A DNA stretch of 64,000 nucleotides from contig CM072887.1 in assembly GCA_037013685.1 (NCBI GenBank), forward strand, positions 45,125,154 through 45,189,153, in the 5' to 3' direction. The notes beneath the pieces were generated by a model. That model was given only the letters and a program-made list of their open reading frames with translations, had not been told where the DNA came from and did no database searches. Below, piece by piece: positions 28,001-42,311 of the stretch. This DNA is from Acridotheres tristis (taxonomy: Eukaryota > Chordata > Aves > Passeriformes > Sturnidae). Within the stretch, counting starts at the first letter, position 1, and the number at the start of each line of letters is the position of its first letter. The position numbers were made by a program, and so were the translations under genes.

Positions 28001-31000
28001 ATGGAGCTTTAAAATTTTGTCTTCCCAGGACATGTGATAAAACTGTGTGAGAGGAGGAGAAAAGAAGAAAAGAGGTATGCAGAAGGTAGTAGGTTTTATA
28101 TGAGTGTCCTCCCTTCCAAATCATTTAAATGAAAGTCAAATACATAGGAATTAGGAGTATGAATCCTGGTCTGGAAAGCAAATGTTCGCATAATGTCTGG
28201 CAGGTGATGGTTTAGGATGTGGTTAGTGGGGTGGAGCTTTAGGCAGAAGTTCTACCTTAGTAAATTACTGATGAATAATTCTGATAATGAAACAAAACTA
28301 GTTATTGGTTTGTGATGGCAACTGTAAAATAGGGTTTTTGCTTGATGATGCAAACAAGGCTTGACATTGATGAAAATTAATTTAGACTGGAGGGAGCTAT
28401 GTTTTGAAAATTCAAATTAAATCAGAGCTACTTTAAATTGCTGTATTTGTAAGGGATATACTAACAGGTGTCTTACCAACGTAAACATCAAACCAGCTGA
28501 TGCTAAAATAGTAAAATGGATTACAGTCTTTTAGCCCCATCTTCCAAAGTCATATGTAAGAGGATATATCAACAGCTGTATGTATACTCATATGTCCTTA
28601 GTTGTTATTATTCATGCTCATCTTGGAATTTCAAGGGCTGATCACAGGAGAATGATTCTTTTTCGGCTCCCAGCACCCATCTTCCAAGTTACCTCTAAGC
28701 AGGGCAGAAAATTAACAGCATCTCCTTTTTCTTTTGAAAATTACATATTTGCAGAGTCCTGTGGAAATAAAATACACTGAATAAATTTAAATTCCTCTAC
28801 TCTTTGCTGCTTTTTATGGGACAAATCAAGGAAAGGAAAGATTAATGGGACTAAATTTTACTTCAGGTCACATCAACTTAAGCTTGGAGTGACTCCTGAC
28901 TTCCTAGTTAAAGTTAAGTGGTGTTTTAGATAAGCTGGTGTATTACAGGATCAATTTGTGTTTGCAAAGTAAAATTTGACCTTTAATAATAATAAAAGAA
29001 CTTCTGGATTATTTAGGACTTACTGCTAATAACCAGGTGAACAATAATAACGGCAGAGCTGTTAGAATAAAATGTAGGCTTCCTGTTTCTTATTTGGAGC
29101 AAGATGTAAATGTAGATGCAATTAATAGTTACAATCATGGGGAAAGGAAGCCAGAACATAAGCATTTTAGAAGTTTAATAGAAAACTGATTGGGCTTTCT
29201 TTATGTTCTGTTGCTTCTCTAGAGGCATGGGAATCTCCAAGGGAGAAGGGGGAGGGAAGATGTAGGCAGCAAGAGGTGAAATATTTGTTTCTCAGGAGAT
29301 TAAACTGATTAATCAGTTTTAATCACAGCTCAGAAGCCTTGTCATTCCCCATCTGAAAACTGAACTCAGAAATGTGTAACTATGCCTTCTCTTCATTTGA
29401 GACAAAAGCAGAGATGGCAGGTTTTACCACCTTCCACATGTTAGAGAAGATTCAGGAACCTTTTTTCCTTTGGCTGGAAGCATTAAGTCAGTTGTACACT
29501 GAAAGCACAACTGTGCCTGGAGTTATTGCAGACACAGTCATAGGGTGGGTCATCACTGCAGGGACATTCTATAGCAACAGGGAACGAAGGAATGGTCTTG
29601 CTACAGCTCAGTTTGCTGTGAGAAAGCCTAATATAACAACACCACCAGTCACAATTGTTGCTAGTGTTTCTAAGATTTTCATTGCAATCTGGCCTATATT
29701 TTTATGTAAATAAAGAAAATTGTTGCAGAAAAAACTCAAGACTAGTCAAATGAAGCTGTGATGTTCCAATCAAGCCTGGCTGGATATGCCAGCCCTCGCA
29801 CTTAAGAGGGAACTGTAACTACATTTTCAAGAAATAAAATTCAGAACTTGTGGAGACATTCATGTTGTAACTTAAATGAATTAAAATTGCAATTCATTAT
29901 AATTATAACTTTAATTATAATTAAGAATTATAATTACTTTTAGCTATCACAGTTCTGTTTTTTTCATTTTATTTATAAATTTCCAATTACCTTTCATTAG
30001 TGCATGATAAAATATTTGAAAGCTGAGCAGGCTTGGTGACTTTTATTTTTATTTCATCTTTGACTAGGTGATAATTATATGTTGATTGAATATCTTTGGA
30101 AAAGATCATAAATGAAAAACAATACTTTTATCATCCCATGTACATAACAACCCTAATACAGATGTTATACTCTTATCTAAGTACTTTTATCTTAAAAACT
30201 TAATATGCTTCACAGACATATGTAAGCTGCTTAAATAGTGTATAAGATGAAGGCAGTTAGTAGAGGTAAAAACTATTCTTGTAAAAACCAGTACTGTTTT
30301 GGTATTCTTCTGGTATTCTTGTAGAGAAACTGCATTTTTGTTAACACACATTTGGATAGTGAATTAATTGAAGTATTCATTTAGGATGAAATAAAGCTCT
30401 GTTGATAAGACTAACACAGCTTCAGGAAATAATTTAAGTCAAAGTCTTCTTGGAACCTTATTGGGATCTGGCTGCTGCATAAACTTTATGCTACCTTTTT
30501 GCATGAGCACATTTTCCACTTTGAAAACATAGCATAAAGAGCTTGAGTTTTGAAATTGATTTTGAAATTGAAGGAGGTTTAAAATTAAAATTGTATGTCT
30601 CTATTTCTGTTTTTAGTTTGTGTTTTAAAGTCAAGAAGTGGAGAAATCCCTCAGGTGTGGAAAATCATTGTGCATACAAAACCTCTACAGTGCATTTTTT
30701 GCAAGGACAAGCTTAGATGTATCAAGTACAGCATTTTTAGTAACTGAGCTGTTGTTAAAATTTCCTTATACAGTTATTATTTTGCAGTTAGATTTATTCT
30801 ATTGGGACCTTCATTGAGACTTAAGGAATATAATTTAGTTGCTATCCATTTCCACTTTTCAAAAAAAAAAAGTGTTCTGGGTCTGCTGGAGGTCTGTTGT
30901 TCCTTATTGCTTCAGGCTCTACAGCCTCCTAAGGAGGCACTATGCTGAAGGAGCACCGCAGGCATTGGGTTTCCTGAAACTGAGACACTCACTTCCCCAG

Positions 31001-34000
31001 CTCTGCTCTCCACAGGTCATGAATCAATCTCTTGCTTGCTGCCTGGGATATTTTAGATTTATCTACAAGTCTTCTTGGCTGTCCTTTCCTCCTTGACTTC
31101 TCCTCAATGGATTTAAAGGTGGACTGATGCATAAGTGTCTTCCCTCCTTATCTTCTCAAAATGCCCTTCACTTCATAATAGCCCAGTGCAGGGGGATGCC
31201 CCCCTACCTCCACACTGCCTGTGGGAGCAGTCCCTGGTAAGTCCCCAGCATGGTGCTTATGTTACCTACTTGCAAAAGTAGGGGAAACTTTAAGTTAGCC
31301 CATACCTTGTGGTCAAGTCTCAGCCTTCTGTAACATTAATATAGGCTCGATTCTATAGGAAAAACCCCTGGGTCTCTGCTGAGGTGAAATTAGCTTGAAG
31401 GGAGAAAGGTAGAGAAATCTTGCACAACAAATCAAAATTGAACTCTTTCTGGCTCTTATCCCCAGCAGTATTCTCCTCATAAATTCATTTTGCTTACACA
31501 AATGAAAAGCTTTTAGCCCAGTTTTGAATATAGATCTTAGTACAATGTTCAGTGCACTTGAATATATTTATTAACCAAATAAATCCTGTTTTATTAGGAC
31601 TAGAATGACTTTTCACTTGCCTTGCTTTCACTCACAAACCTTTGTCTTGATCTTTCTTATATTCTTCTCTTCCTGAAAAAACCATCAAAGACTGATAAAA
31701 CATATGTCTATTGATATTTTAGATTTTTCATTTAATTCTGTCCTGGAATCCGATAATTCCTCACCTCCTGTGCTTTTGACAACTTTTATATATAAGATGC
31801 TAGTGACACCCAAAAAAGGCATCCGTGTCATGCTGTTTGTGTTCTGATACTATAGATTTATATGCCCAAGTCAATATGACTCAGTGCAGGACGTGTGTAT
31901 GTGAGACTGGCTGGATACTTTGTAAATGGCCAGAGTTTCTGCAGCTGATTTCTTTATTTTTTGTTGCTTTTTGGTAGACACAATGTAGAGCTGGTTCTGG
32001 ATGCGAGGCTGATTGCTGCTTTATCAACCCCATTCACAGATGGAAAATTGCCATTTGCTCTGTGCAGTGCATTAAAATCTGCACAGATTCCACATCCATT
32101 TGAAAAGTAATTGAGTATCTATTGGATACGTGGATTTGTCTTATTCTGAGATGTTGTGGGCTTCTAAAACACAGTATCCAGCCTTGGCTCACAGTAGCAG
32201 ACTAGACATAAGGAGAGCAGTCAGCCCTGAGGTAAAAGCAGACAGCTTTCTTCAAGTGCTTTTAGCTGATGTTCAGTCCTGGCTTTCCCATGCTCTACAT
32301 GGTTTGTTGAGTGGAGAGGACTGCAGGGCAAAATGGGAGACAATTGTTCATGAATGGCCTAAAGGTGTAAAAATCATGCAATATGTTCACATGAGATGGT
32401 GAGATGCCATGAAATAGACCCTCCAGCTCAGGCTGTGAGCTGTTTCCTAATGTATTTCATATCCTGAAGGGCTCTTCTTGCCTTTCTGAAACCTTCTTGA
32501 GAGGAGTCACACACTTAAAATCTTCTAATGACTGTTTCAGCAATAAGTAACATTTTATAGTAAGCGTTTTACCCTTTATAATCACTGAAACTGGTTGTTA
32601 CGTGCAGCAGAGTCACAGGGAAGAGAGCCACTCCTGATATGAGGGATCATTGGTTTCACTTTTCTTTCAAAGAGCCATTGAAGGTGTTGACCATACTTTA
32701 GGAAATGTTGCAGATCCAAATCATATGGATTGCATTTGAGCTCATATATAATCAGCCACAGTCCTTATCTAGAGGTCAGTCAGTGTTCACATCAAGTTAA
32801 CATCACATTTCATCTCCTAGTAAATCTCTGGAAATAAATGTCATCTAGTCAAGCTATTCATCATCTGCTCCAGGTTAGGCTACTCTATGACAATGTCAAT
32901 TGATATCTTAAAAATAATAGACTACCACTTTTTTCATTTTTGCCATTTAAAAAAATATGGGCATAACTAATCTGCACGCAGTTTAACACCCTACAGTGTT
33001 GGTAGCAACAAACTACATTCTCTTTCTTTGTATCACAAATAAATAGAAAATATTATTGAAATAGTTGCTTTAACAGAGAGGATTACAAACCTAACATTAT
33101 TGGACATTTTGTGACTATTCTACTCTTCTCAGCCATTGTTGTTTGCAGCAGGGTCTTTAGGTTTTTATATTTCTTCTGCTTAGGAGAAGCTTGTTCTTGT
33201 AATTGATCTCTGCAGGGATTTTGTATCTCAAACTTCCTTTTTAAAGGATATTTCCAATTAGGCCAGCAGTCTGTTTTTATGCTGGCATTAAAGAAGGCTG
33301 CCACTTTCAGTAGAATGAATCAATTTTTAGATTGTGAAGAAAATGTGTTAAGGATGTCTAAGATCAAAGTTTTTAACAAAACTAACAAGAAAGCTTGTCA
33401 CAAATGAAAAAAAAAATCTTTCCACAGTGAAGAAAATCTTTGTAAGAATGTGGTAATAAATCTAAAGCCCTCAGTACACAGACTCCAAAGTAAAGATATG
33501 TTCATAATTTTTGGTTTAAATATGCTGAGAAGAAATGCAGTGCCAAAACTAGGGTAAAATGTTTTTGTTAGTGATATCTGTTATTTTTCTATGAAGAACC
33601 ACAGTTAAAAATACAATTATATGCTGTGATGACATCTTTCTAGTACTAGAGGCTAAAAGGCAAGTAGGAGTGAAGGGGTAGCAAAACTTTCCAGATGCTG
33701 AGCGTTTCGTCTGTGGGCATGCTAATAAAGGAAAGATCTTATTCATAACATTTTTTAAGGATTAATATATTTTGCTTAAAATTATTTATTACTGCATTAT
33801 TCTACTTCCATCAAGTTTTATAAATAAAGCACAGTAGAGACTTTACCTGGACAACCAGTACATTTCCTACTTAGTTTCCAAATATAGCTGTGTTAGTGTT
33901 TAGAAACAAGAGTACTATCTGCAGTTAGAGATAATTCCTATAAATAACTGTTTTCTTTTTTGAGACTAGTATGAACTCAGTAAAACTTTGTATTGACTTC

Positions 34001-35788
34001 CTGCACTCAGCAATAGCTGTATTTGTATGTAGTTTACAACACTGACCATAATTTATAGTTTTCATTCATGCAGTAGTTTTATAGATGTAAATGGATTTTA
34101 CTAGTTGTCTTCAGTATTGCTTTGCTTTAGTTTTAAAGATAAGCTGTATGAAATAGTACTGATGTGACTGGAGTTTCAGGATTGCCTTTTAGTTACTTTT
34201 ATTGATCATCCTTTACTTACTTCATTGAATTTGCAAAAATCATTTAAATAATTCCTCAAAATATGAACTCTCAAGACCTAGTAATTAAAATTAGGCTGTG
34301 GTCTAAACCTTTGTCTAGACAGACTAATTGAAGTATAACTCAGGGTAAGAGCACCTGGTGTTATCGGATTGTTCCACCAGCTTGTTTCCAGATGCTGAAT
34401 CATATCTCTGATGTAGGTCCTATCCATGTAATCTGGATTTCTCATATTCACAGGAGACAAGTGAACTGCATTTCCCAGGATTACTGCTGTTTATGTGTGA
34501 CTGTGATGCATGAGGGGTGTTGTTTGACTGAGCTGATACAGAAGCAGAGCTCTCACCCCTCCATAATCTCCTGCCGACTGGTCAGCTGCTGTGTGGCCAT
34601 AGCAGCAGGGGAGTGGTGACACACCACCCGCAGTGCTGTGACACTTCCTTTCACACTCTTTCACTTCACCTAAGTAAGATGAAAAGTATCTCTGCCTTTC
34701 TGAGCTGACACCTTCACCTCTCACTCGCTTCTAGTTATTAAGCTGTGGCAGAGACAGGTTTTCAATAACTCCTCACTTCCACCAGTCAGATAAAATTATA
34801 TATATTTTCTGATTGCATTCCTGAGGTTTTCACAGCAATTTCAGCTCCATTTGAGAGAAAGGAAAAGACTCAGAATTAAAAATTTGAGGAAGTGTGAAAT
34901 TAAAAAATCATTAAGCACTGATCTTCGTCAGTGGATATAGTCCAAAATGATAGTCCCTAGATGTCCCCATTCCTTGTGCAGAAGTGGTTTAGCTCTCATT
35001 ATCATCATTGTTCAGTTCTTATTTCAGTGGAGCTTCATGTCTCAGGCTGGCTATCCTATAGCACAGGCATCTGTAGATTTCAAAGCAACAGGATTTTTTA
35101 ATGCTGGATATAGTCTAAGTGTTCATTGGTGGGAACAATTATTCAAATTACTGTTATTAGTACTTTTTGCACGAATGCAAGCAAATCATAATTGACTAAA
35201 AAAAGCCCTAAAGGAATAAAAGTATTTTTCATCGGAAGTGAAAACTAGCAAGCTCCTACAAGCACAAAAGGGCACAAAAATGCGATTCCTATCAAAAGTT
35301 GTTGTAAACCTTTTTTTATTGTAGGTAAGAGACCTTCAGAAGAAGAAAACGTTACAACCTGTGGTCACATTTTTATTGAATTTCAGGTGTAAATGTTGTG
35401 AGGTAAGCCTTTTTCATTACAGTTGCTCCTGATACAAATAACATTTGATCTGGCAAGGTAAATATCTTCTCAGAGTCTATAATAGCAGAGAGCAAGTCTT
35501 TAATTTCTCTAATACTGGATTCTTCCACTGCAGAACATTTAGGTGACAAATAGATCTTTCTCTCAGAATAAATTTTAAAACTATACATTTTTCTACACTT
35601 GAAAAGACTTTAGACAGCTAAAACTCATTGAACCCTCTAGTCCACCTCTTTGCTAATAAGAATTTCTTTCTTATAGTATTTCTCACTTGCCAGTTTAGTC
35701 TGTTTAGTTTGTTTGCCATTTTGGCATTTTAAGAACTTTCTCTAGAACTTCATATGTATCCTAAAAACCAATAGTTCATGGTGCCAGC
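25036..35788. other. Non-coding stretch, no gene seen
   Basis: No recognised gene. Open frames of 119 codons (26109, + strand) and 113 codons (29372, + strand) are serine/cysteine-rich or featureless and match no family I know. The AT inverted repeats at 29897-29936 are the clearest structure. Confidence 0.6.
29897..29936. repeat. Overlapping AT-only inverted repeats
   Basis: TAATTATAATT (29912-29922) pairs perfectly with AATTATAATTA (29926-29936) across a 3-base loop. The same middle arm also pairs with TTATAATTA (29897-29905). It is a cruciform-prone AT segment with no coding content. Confidence 0.85.
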
Positions 35789-35945
35789 TGTCATAGCATA
35801 ACCCCCAGCTGAAACCAGGACACCAGGAAATAATCTTCCCTTTGCTCAGATATAATTGAGTACCCTCCTAGCAATAAATAAGCTCCTCCCTTTCTTGGGG
35901 CTGCACTGTTGGGGGTTCTGCCCCTGCTCTCAGCTTCTTCATTAT
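35789..35945 (+). mobile_element. Possible decayed LTR fragment
   Basis: TGTCATAGCATAACCCCCAG at 35789 resembles the start of LTRs common in bird genomes, and GCTGAAACCAGGACA just after it resembles the end of such LTRs. It is followed by an AATAAA hexamer (in AGCAATAAATAAGC) and a C/T- and G-rich block that could be R-U5. I could not find matching target-site duplications, and the right boundary is a guess. A chance resemblance is possible. Confidence 0.3.
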
Positions 35946-38648
35946 TTTTGAGTCACTTGCGCTTCATTACTGTGAATAATTTATTTGAAGGTGTAGACAC
36001 AATCTGTGAAAATAATAATGATTCACTCATTTTGTTACAATTTCCAAAATTACTTGGTGCCCTTCTACACTTTAAATATTTCTCCTGTTCTTGTCATTTT
36101 GTTTAAACAATATGTTTCCTCACTCTCTTCCCATAACTCAAGGACCTCTACTCCTCAAACTTTTCTATTTTTTTTCTTTAATCTTTAGTTATTTTGTAAG
36201 TATCTTATACAGATTAAGTTGGCTGGAACAAAACTCTCCATTTTGCTGTGGTAAAACCAGATGTATCTTGCAACCTTTCAGTCTTCTCAATATGAAGCAT
36301 CATAGAAATTCACATAAGGCTGTGTGTCACTAAGATGTCTAAGGTAAAATTGAAATTAATTTATAACTAAAAGGTAAAATCTTGTTTTGGTAAAAAAAAA
36401 AATAGTCATGTAATTTTTTTCTTTTGTTTATATATCAAAACTTCAGAATCTCGAAAGAACTTTCTCCCTTACTGCAATATATGTTATTACTACTGCTGAA
36501 GTAGTGTGAGACAAACAGCTCCCATGTAGCCTTAAAGTGTTAAGGATATCAGGTTCTGCTGAATCAATTTGAAACTCTTAGCTTGAAATATATTCCTGTT
36601 TGAGATGTTTTCAATTCACCTGTTAAAAAATTACTAAAATAAGATTAATTCAAATTTTTAAAAAACCACAGCAAAAGATGATGTCTCTCCAAAGTAATTT
36701 ATTTTTGTAATTTCTCCAATTTTCAGGTTTTGGTAGTGCAGAGAGACTATCCATTGCTCCTGCACTGATATAGTAAAGAAGTTAATGCAGTATCCATTAG
36801 CAATGACTGAGTATCCATTTTCTTCCCATTATTTTAGCCCCTTGCCTACAGTTTACTTGCTGCTTGGTATTTAGGATTCTGATTCATTAACAAACGGAAG
36901 AAAAGAACCTTAATATTTCTAGTCAAATAGGTTTTTCTACGAAATTCAGTTCCAAGCATCTGTCAAAGTAGTTTTGCTACAAATGTGTGTGTTTTATATA
37001 TAAAACATGCAAAAATACTTTTTGGATATGAAGAGTTTTCTAACTCAAATACCTAACATCTGTGATTGTATTCTAGCTCGCTGGAAACCTAGAAGACAAT
37101 CTTTTCGGTTTTTGGGTTTTATTTTCTTTTTTTTTTCCCCCTGTAAAAGTACAAGTTCCAAGAAGTACAAATATTTGCATTAAAACTTTCTAGAAGTAGA
37201 AGTATTGTCTTGGTAAAAATCAATATGATTTTTTTCAGGTAGATTTTGCTCTGTAGATGATGACTTGATTTCATTTTCATCTGTTCTCAGTATGCTGTGG
37301 AAGTTTCTTGCCTCTGAATATTGAGGCAGCTGTATTAGCCAGAAAACAAAAATGGAACTTGTGAACACTGCATGGCTTTATTGCCTGTGTTATCGATGCA
37401 GAGTGCTGTAAGTCATTGCAGTCCACTAAAGGTGGGCCAGAGTTAAATACCACAGCACATGAGAAATTCTTTCAGGAAGAGACAGTTCACATTTCACTTA
37501 TGTCTGATTTCTGGTTGTTTAATTGACACTGTTTATTACAAGAGGAATTGCAGGCAAAAATAAACCACAGGTGCTGCTGTAATAGAAATATGAAGTACGT
37601 GTTGATTGATCTTTTTCCTAGAATTTTGTGAAGTTTCTGTAACCATTTTTACTCCCAACCAACCATTGCGCAGACCTGTAGATTACAGTCTGACAATTGT
37701 TGTTATCAGGAAGAAAGTAGCCAAATTTGCTATATATGGCTGGTTCCATTTTGTGCCAGGGAATCCTGTGTGCAGCCCTGCATGACTGGAAAATATCTGA
37801 GAAGCTTCAGGGATTCTGCTGAAGTGCCCTTGGGGATCTCAGATGGAGATACAGAGGCAGAGGAAAAAGTAAATGAGAAACTGGCAATAAACCAAAAGGA
37901 GTGTTCAAACGAAGGGGACTGACCATCGTCAGGACTTCTGTTGGAGCTTGGTTTATTTGTTATTTCCAGTTCACATCCTTATCATTTGACACTCTATAAA
38001 AGGAACAGGAAGCTCCTAGCCTTTGTGTACAGGATCTCCATTACCACCCAGAAAATCCTTATCAGCTCAATTAATATCCATGAAAGAAATCTACCCCAGC
38101 CTAACTCCTAAATTTATTCAAAATAGTAGGTATTTGCAGATTACAGGTTCTGTTTAGTATGCTACAACCGATGCAATAAAATTAGGCACCTTGGGCAACT
38201 GGAAGCCTAAGTGTGAAGTACCAATTTGGGGATGCAAATTGCTTCTTCCTCAGAGCTGCTGAAATCTTACTCAAGGTTGTGTTATTACTAATCTTGTATA
38301 GGCATTCAACACAGGAAGGACAGAAACTGCAAAAAGCTGCTGTCTCCCTGTTTGAGCAGAGATACAGTTCCAGCTGCTGCTCTCCCTGAGCGAGATATGT
38401 GTGATAGCAGTGCAGAGAGCAGTACCAATCTCCTGGAAAGTAACAAGCTGAGCAAAGCCTCTTGTTTCTCAGCAGCCAATGTACCTCTTGTGCTAGAGAG
38501 CCAGTAAGGAATCTCAGTGCAGCCTGCCTCCTCAGGAGAAGACAGAGCTAACTGTGCACTACAGGCAAGCACTCACGTTATAGAGAATTCATTCCTCTCA
38601 TTTAAGCACACAGAAAAATAATGAATGCTGTAATAGAAGCTCACTGGA

Positions 38649-38705
38649 ATATATAGATATAGATATATATAGATATAGATGATATAGATGTGGATAGATA
38701 TATAG
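38649..38705. repeat. ATAGAT/AT microsatellite
   Basis: Imperfect ATAGAT, ATATAG and GATATAGAT units run for about 57 bases. Confidence 0.85.
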
Positions 38706-39541
38706 TGTTGCTTACAGCGTGGTTATAGTTGGATGGCTACATGTAGTGGATCTTCAGATTCTTTGATTTGTCTTCCTAATTATTCCCTATTTCTCTTGTG
38801 TCTTATGAAAAATGTCTGTAAAAAATTTGGTGTGTATAAATAGTACAAGAAAATTCGGGGAGCTGTAGGATAAATTGATAACCATTCTGTTCTTGTTTCA
38901 CAAATATTCCATAACTCTGAGCAAACATTTTAGTAGAAAGATATATGAGTGTTTGCACATGAATACACACATTCTCACACGCGAGTCTTCACTCCTAACT
39001 GATCTGCACAGCTTTGATAAACCTGTCTCTGATAATAAGCTGTTGTTAGAAGGACTTAAAGATGTGGTCTGAGAGAAAAGAGACAATCTTGCCAGCAGTC
39101 TCTATAAATACACGTATACGTTGTAGTGACATTGGTAGTAATAATTCCCATAATCAATATGTCAAACTGTCCTCTCTTCCCTCCTGTTATGATGTACTTT
39201 TAGCTTTCAAAATCTGTTCATTTAAGTAAGCTAAACTGTATGTGTTTGTATAAATGCAAAAATGCACAATATATTGATCCCTGGCAAGGATCTAAGTAGT
39301 TTGGTACATGGATATTGCCAAACTGAAAAAGTGAAAGATAATCTTTGGCCAGATACCACTGCAAAGTTGCCTTGCAGTAGTAGGGTAACAGGAATACGTC
39401 GGTCTCAGGAAAATGCTTCCTCCTGGATGTAAAGCAGAGCTCTAACACCATGAGGTATAGAGCTGGCAAGATTGCCAAGTACAGATGAACTGGTAATTCA
39501 AGGACCTGGGCAATTGCCCTTGATAGGAAATCTATTCTGTT

Positions 39542-39557
39542 AAAAAAAAAAAAAAAA
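39542..39557. repeat. Poly(A) tract, 16 A
   Basis: An uninterrupted run of 16 A with no recognisable neighbouring element. Confidence 0.8.
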
Positions 39558-40674
39558 GCCCTGCTGCAATATTTGCAGCATTAACTTGCTTTATTGAAAG
39601 ATATGATCCATGACTTCTCTTATGGTACTTGTTATAACTCTGCTGGATTCTATGTTTGCTTGGGCAGAGCAGTTTGAAATGTTTAGAGATAATAAAAAAT
39701 TCAAGTCAAATTAGCAATTCTTTGAGACCTGAGGAAATGAAAAATTAATTATAAAGACTCAGTGCTTTTGTAAATAATTAGCTATAGTCTTGACAATTAA
39801 ATACATTTGGGGTTTTTTTTATTTCTACTTGAATAAAGCAACTGAGGCACAAAGCAGGTAAAAGATCATAAAGTTTATATGAGTCTGCATTTTGATGTTC
39901 ACTTTGAGCCATCTTTGATCTTCTGGACTTTCCATACACACAAGTCAATAGCTTAGGGTGAAAAGCTCTACTAGCACCCCTGAAAATTATATCATGAGAA
40001 ACTTAGTTACAAAGTCATATAGTCACTGTAAGAACTAGAAAAAACGTTGACTAATAAACTAAATGGTTGACCCTACTCTTATAAGTGTCATCAATGTCAG
40101 ATCCTTCTCAAAAGGCTGTGCGGCAGAATCCTCTTGTTGGGTGATCTGGGAGTTTAGCTCTAAAATTATCACCTAACTTCTTTTTCCTTAAAAGTTTATT
40201 AATTGATCCTCCAAAACCCTGGGACTTTGTAAAAAACCTCAGCTCCATCTAGTTATCTGAAGTTTGAAAGTTTTGGTTTTAATTATAATCCAAATGAGAA
40301 TGATATGAGTGAGTATGAGATGCAGTTATGGGACAATACTTGAATGCCATATACCTATGTTAATGGTTTCTAAAAACATACTGGTATAATTAGCATAACC
40401 TTATATCTGATTCTGCCACTGGGCAGTATTCCCATATTGTCTCTGATGGTTTTCTCTTGTGCATCAAGACAGAGATTTCTGTCACATCTTTGGAGCATTG
40501 ATGCTTTAATTCCTTTGGTGACAGTTCTTCTGATTCTTCAGGTGGATCAAAAATGAGTGCTCTTGGATCAATTTTTCACTTTGGGCATGGATGCCATTTA
40601 GAGGACCAAGGGAAACACACACTGTTATAATTAATTCAGTTTGTTCTCCTGAACTTCCTATGGGCCTTTTAGGT

Positions 40675-40720
40675 CAGTACTGCAGTACTGCTTGATGGAA
40701 ACACTCTTCCGTCAAGCAGT
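40675..40720. repeat. Palindrome plus overlapping hairpin
   Basis: CAGTACTGCAGTACTG at 40675-40690 is a perfect 16-base palindrome. Overlapping it, arms 40687-40700 and 40707-40720 form a 14-bp stem with one T-G pair and a 6-base loop (ACACTC). A further small CAAGCA/TGCTTG pair follows. Confidence 0.88.
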
Positions 40721-42290
40721 TTCAATGCTTGATACAAGCCTTTTAAAAAAAAGATATAGAAAAACTCTACTTTGAACAATTTCTAATAAGATCATGCTGC
40801 ACTTCACCAGAGGAACACATTTATAAGCCTTACAAAGAGACCTAGCCAGAAAGCTTCTGGTAAGGAAATTTCCACTGCTAAAAGCATTTTTCAGGAAATG
40901 GAAGACTTTCTCTGGAATCTACCAACTCTATTTATATATCTTGGATGCAAAAGGGTGCAAATGCATTATGTAGATTAATGATTAATTAACTACTGATATT
41001 TTTAAAATTTAAATATTTAAAACACTTAATGACAGTATGAAAGTAAAGTCTTTTGACACTGAAATAGTTTTATTACAAAAACCTCCTTTTATTCCAAATA
41101 AAATAAAATAGAAAAAAGTCCCAAACCTGTCTGAATTTGAATTATTGCCTTTCATTACAATAACAAAACATAAAGAAAAAAAGGAACATTTCTTCTGAGA
41201 AAAAAGGAATTTTCACATGCCCAGTTTTATTCATGGTTTGTCCTGAGCTGCTCCAAACATTCTATCAAGTTAGTATTTTTAAAGTTTTCTCTGCTTGAAG
41301 TCATGGGGTTTTTTACCATCTTTACACGGATAAGACCATATTGATTTTGTAGTTTCATTAAGAATGTTGGGAAAAATTCTGCAATTGGAAAGTTGTTTCT
41401 CAAACTATAGTTTTAGAAGTCCAGGTGCACTTTATCCTGCCTTTGCCTGAATACATGCATTAATTATGGCCTCAAGGATACCTGGAAACCAAATTTAGTT
41501 TCACCGAGCTAAGAAAATTATAACTATCTTTAGATGTAGCCAGTATTTTTCCATATTTCATGGAGCACTATTTGAAGCTCTGTCATCAATCACAAAATTA
41601 TGTTTAAATTAGATTGTAGATTTCAAAAAGCTTCAGTTGAAATAGGTAATATAGAGTCAGAGAGAAAAATATTTTCCGTGCTGAGATCTAGAAGCAGCTG
41701 GACTTCCTGTATGTTCAAGGCATTTATTTCATTGGAGATATCAATTACATTAGAGATGTGGGACCAATACCTTTCAGATAAACTACTTAAACTATGAGGA
41801 AAGGTTTTTCATGGAATTTGAGAAAGCAGTTATTGATTTGATAAAATTTGCTGGATTCTCTGTTTAGTATATCTGGTCAACCATGCAATGGCTAAGGAGA
41901 TCAAGGGACCTCCACCAGGATTTGTGCAGTGTTTGTGTAAGAAGCAGCTTTATTTGGAGATCTTCCATTTGCTGTCTTAAGGAAAGTGCCATCACATTGT
42001 CAGGAGAGGATGTGGCACAGAGGAGCAGCTCCTTAACATGTAAATGTTGGCTGGGCATTTACAGAGGCAAATGCTGAAAGGGCAAAGTAATCCACAGGCC
42101 ATATTTTTTGTCAGGGCTGGTAAATAGTCAAAGTTTGGTCCTCAGCAAGAAGAATTAACTTTTTCAATTCTTTGTTTAACAGTTATCTTTTCCTTCTAGT
42201 ATGCTTTTCTAGTCCTTGATGAAGTACAGGAGATTAAGGGATTAAAAACCCCAAAATAATAGCAACCAAAACCTACCACACACAAGCCTA

Positions 42291-42311
42291 AAAAAGAAAA
42301 AAAAAAAAAAA
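42291..42311. repeat. Poly(A) tract
   Basis: Five A, G, then 15 A, at the end of an A-rich, AACC-containing stretch starting near 42240. Confidence 0.8.

Noticed and set aside
28340..28375. Possible C/D-box snoRNA from TGATGATG and TGATGAAA motifs
   Set aside because: No properly placed D box (CTGA) with terminal stem was found.
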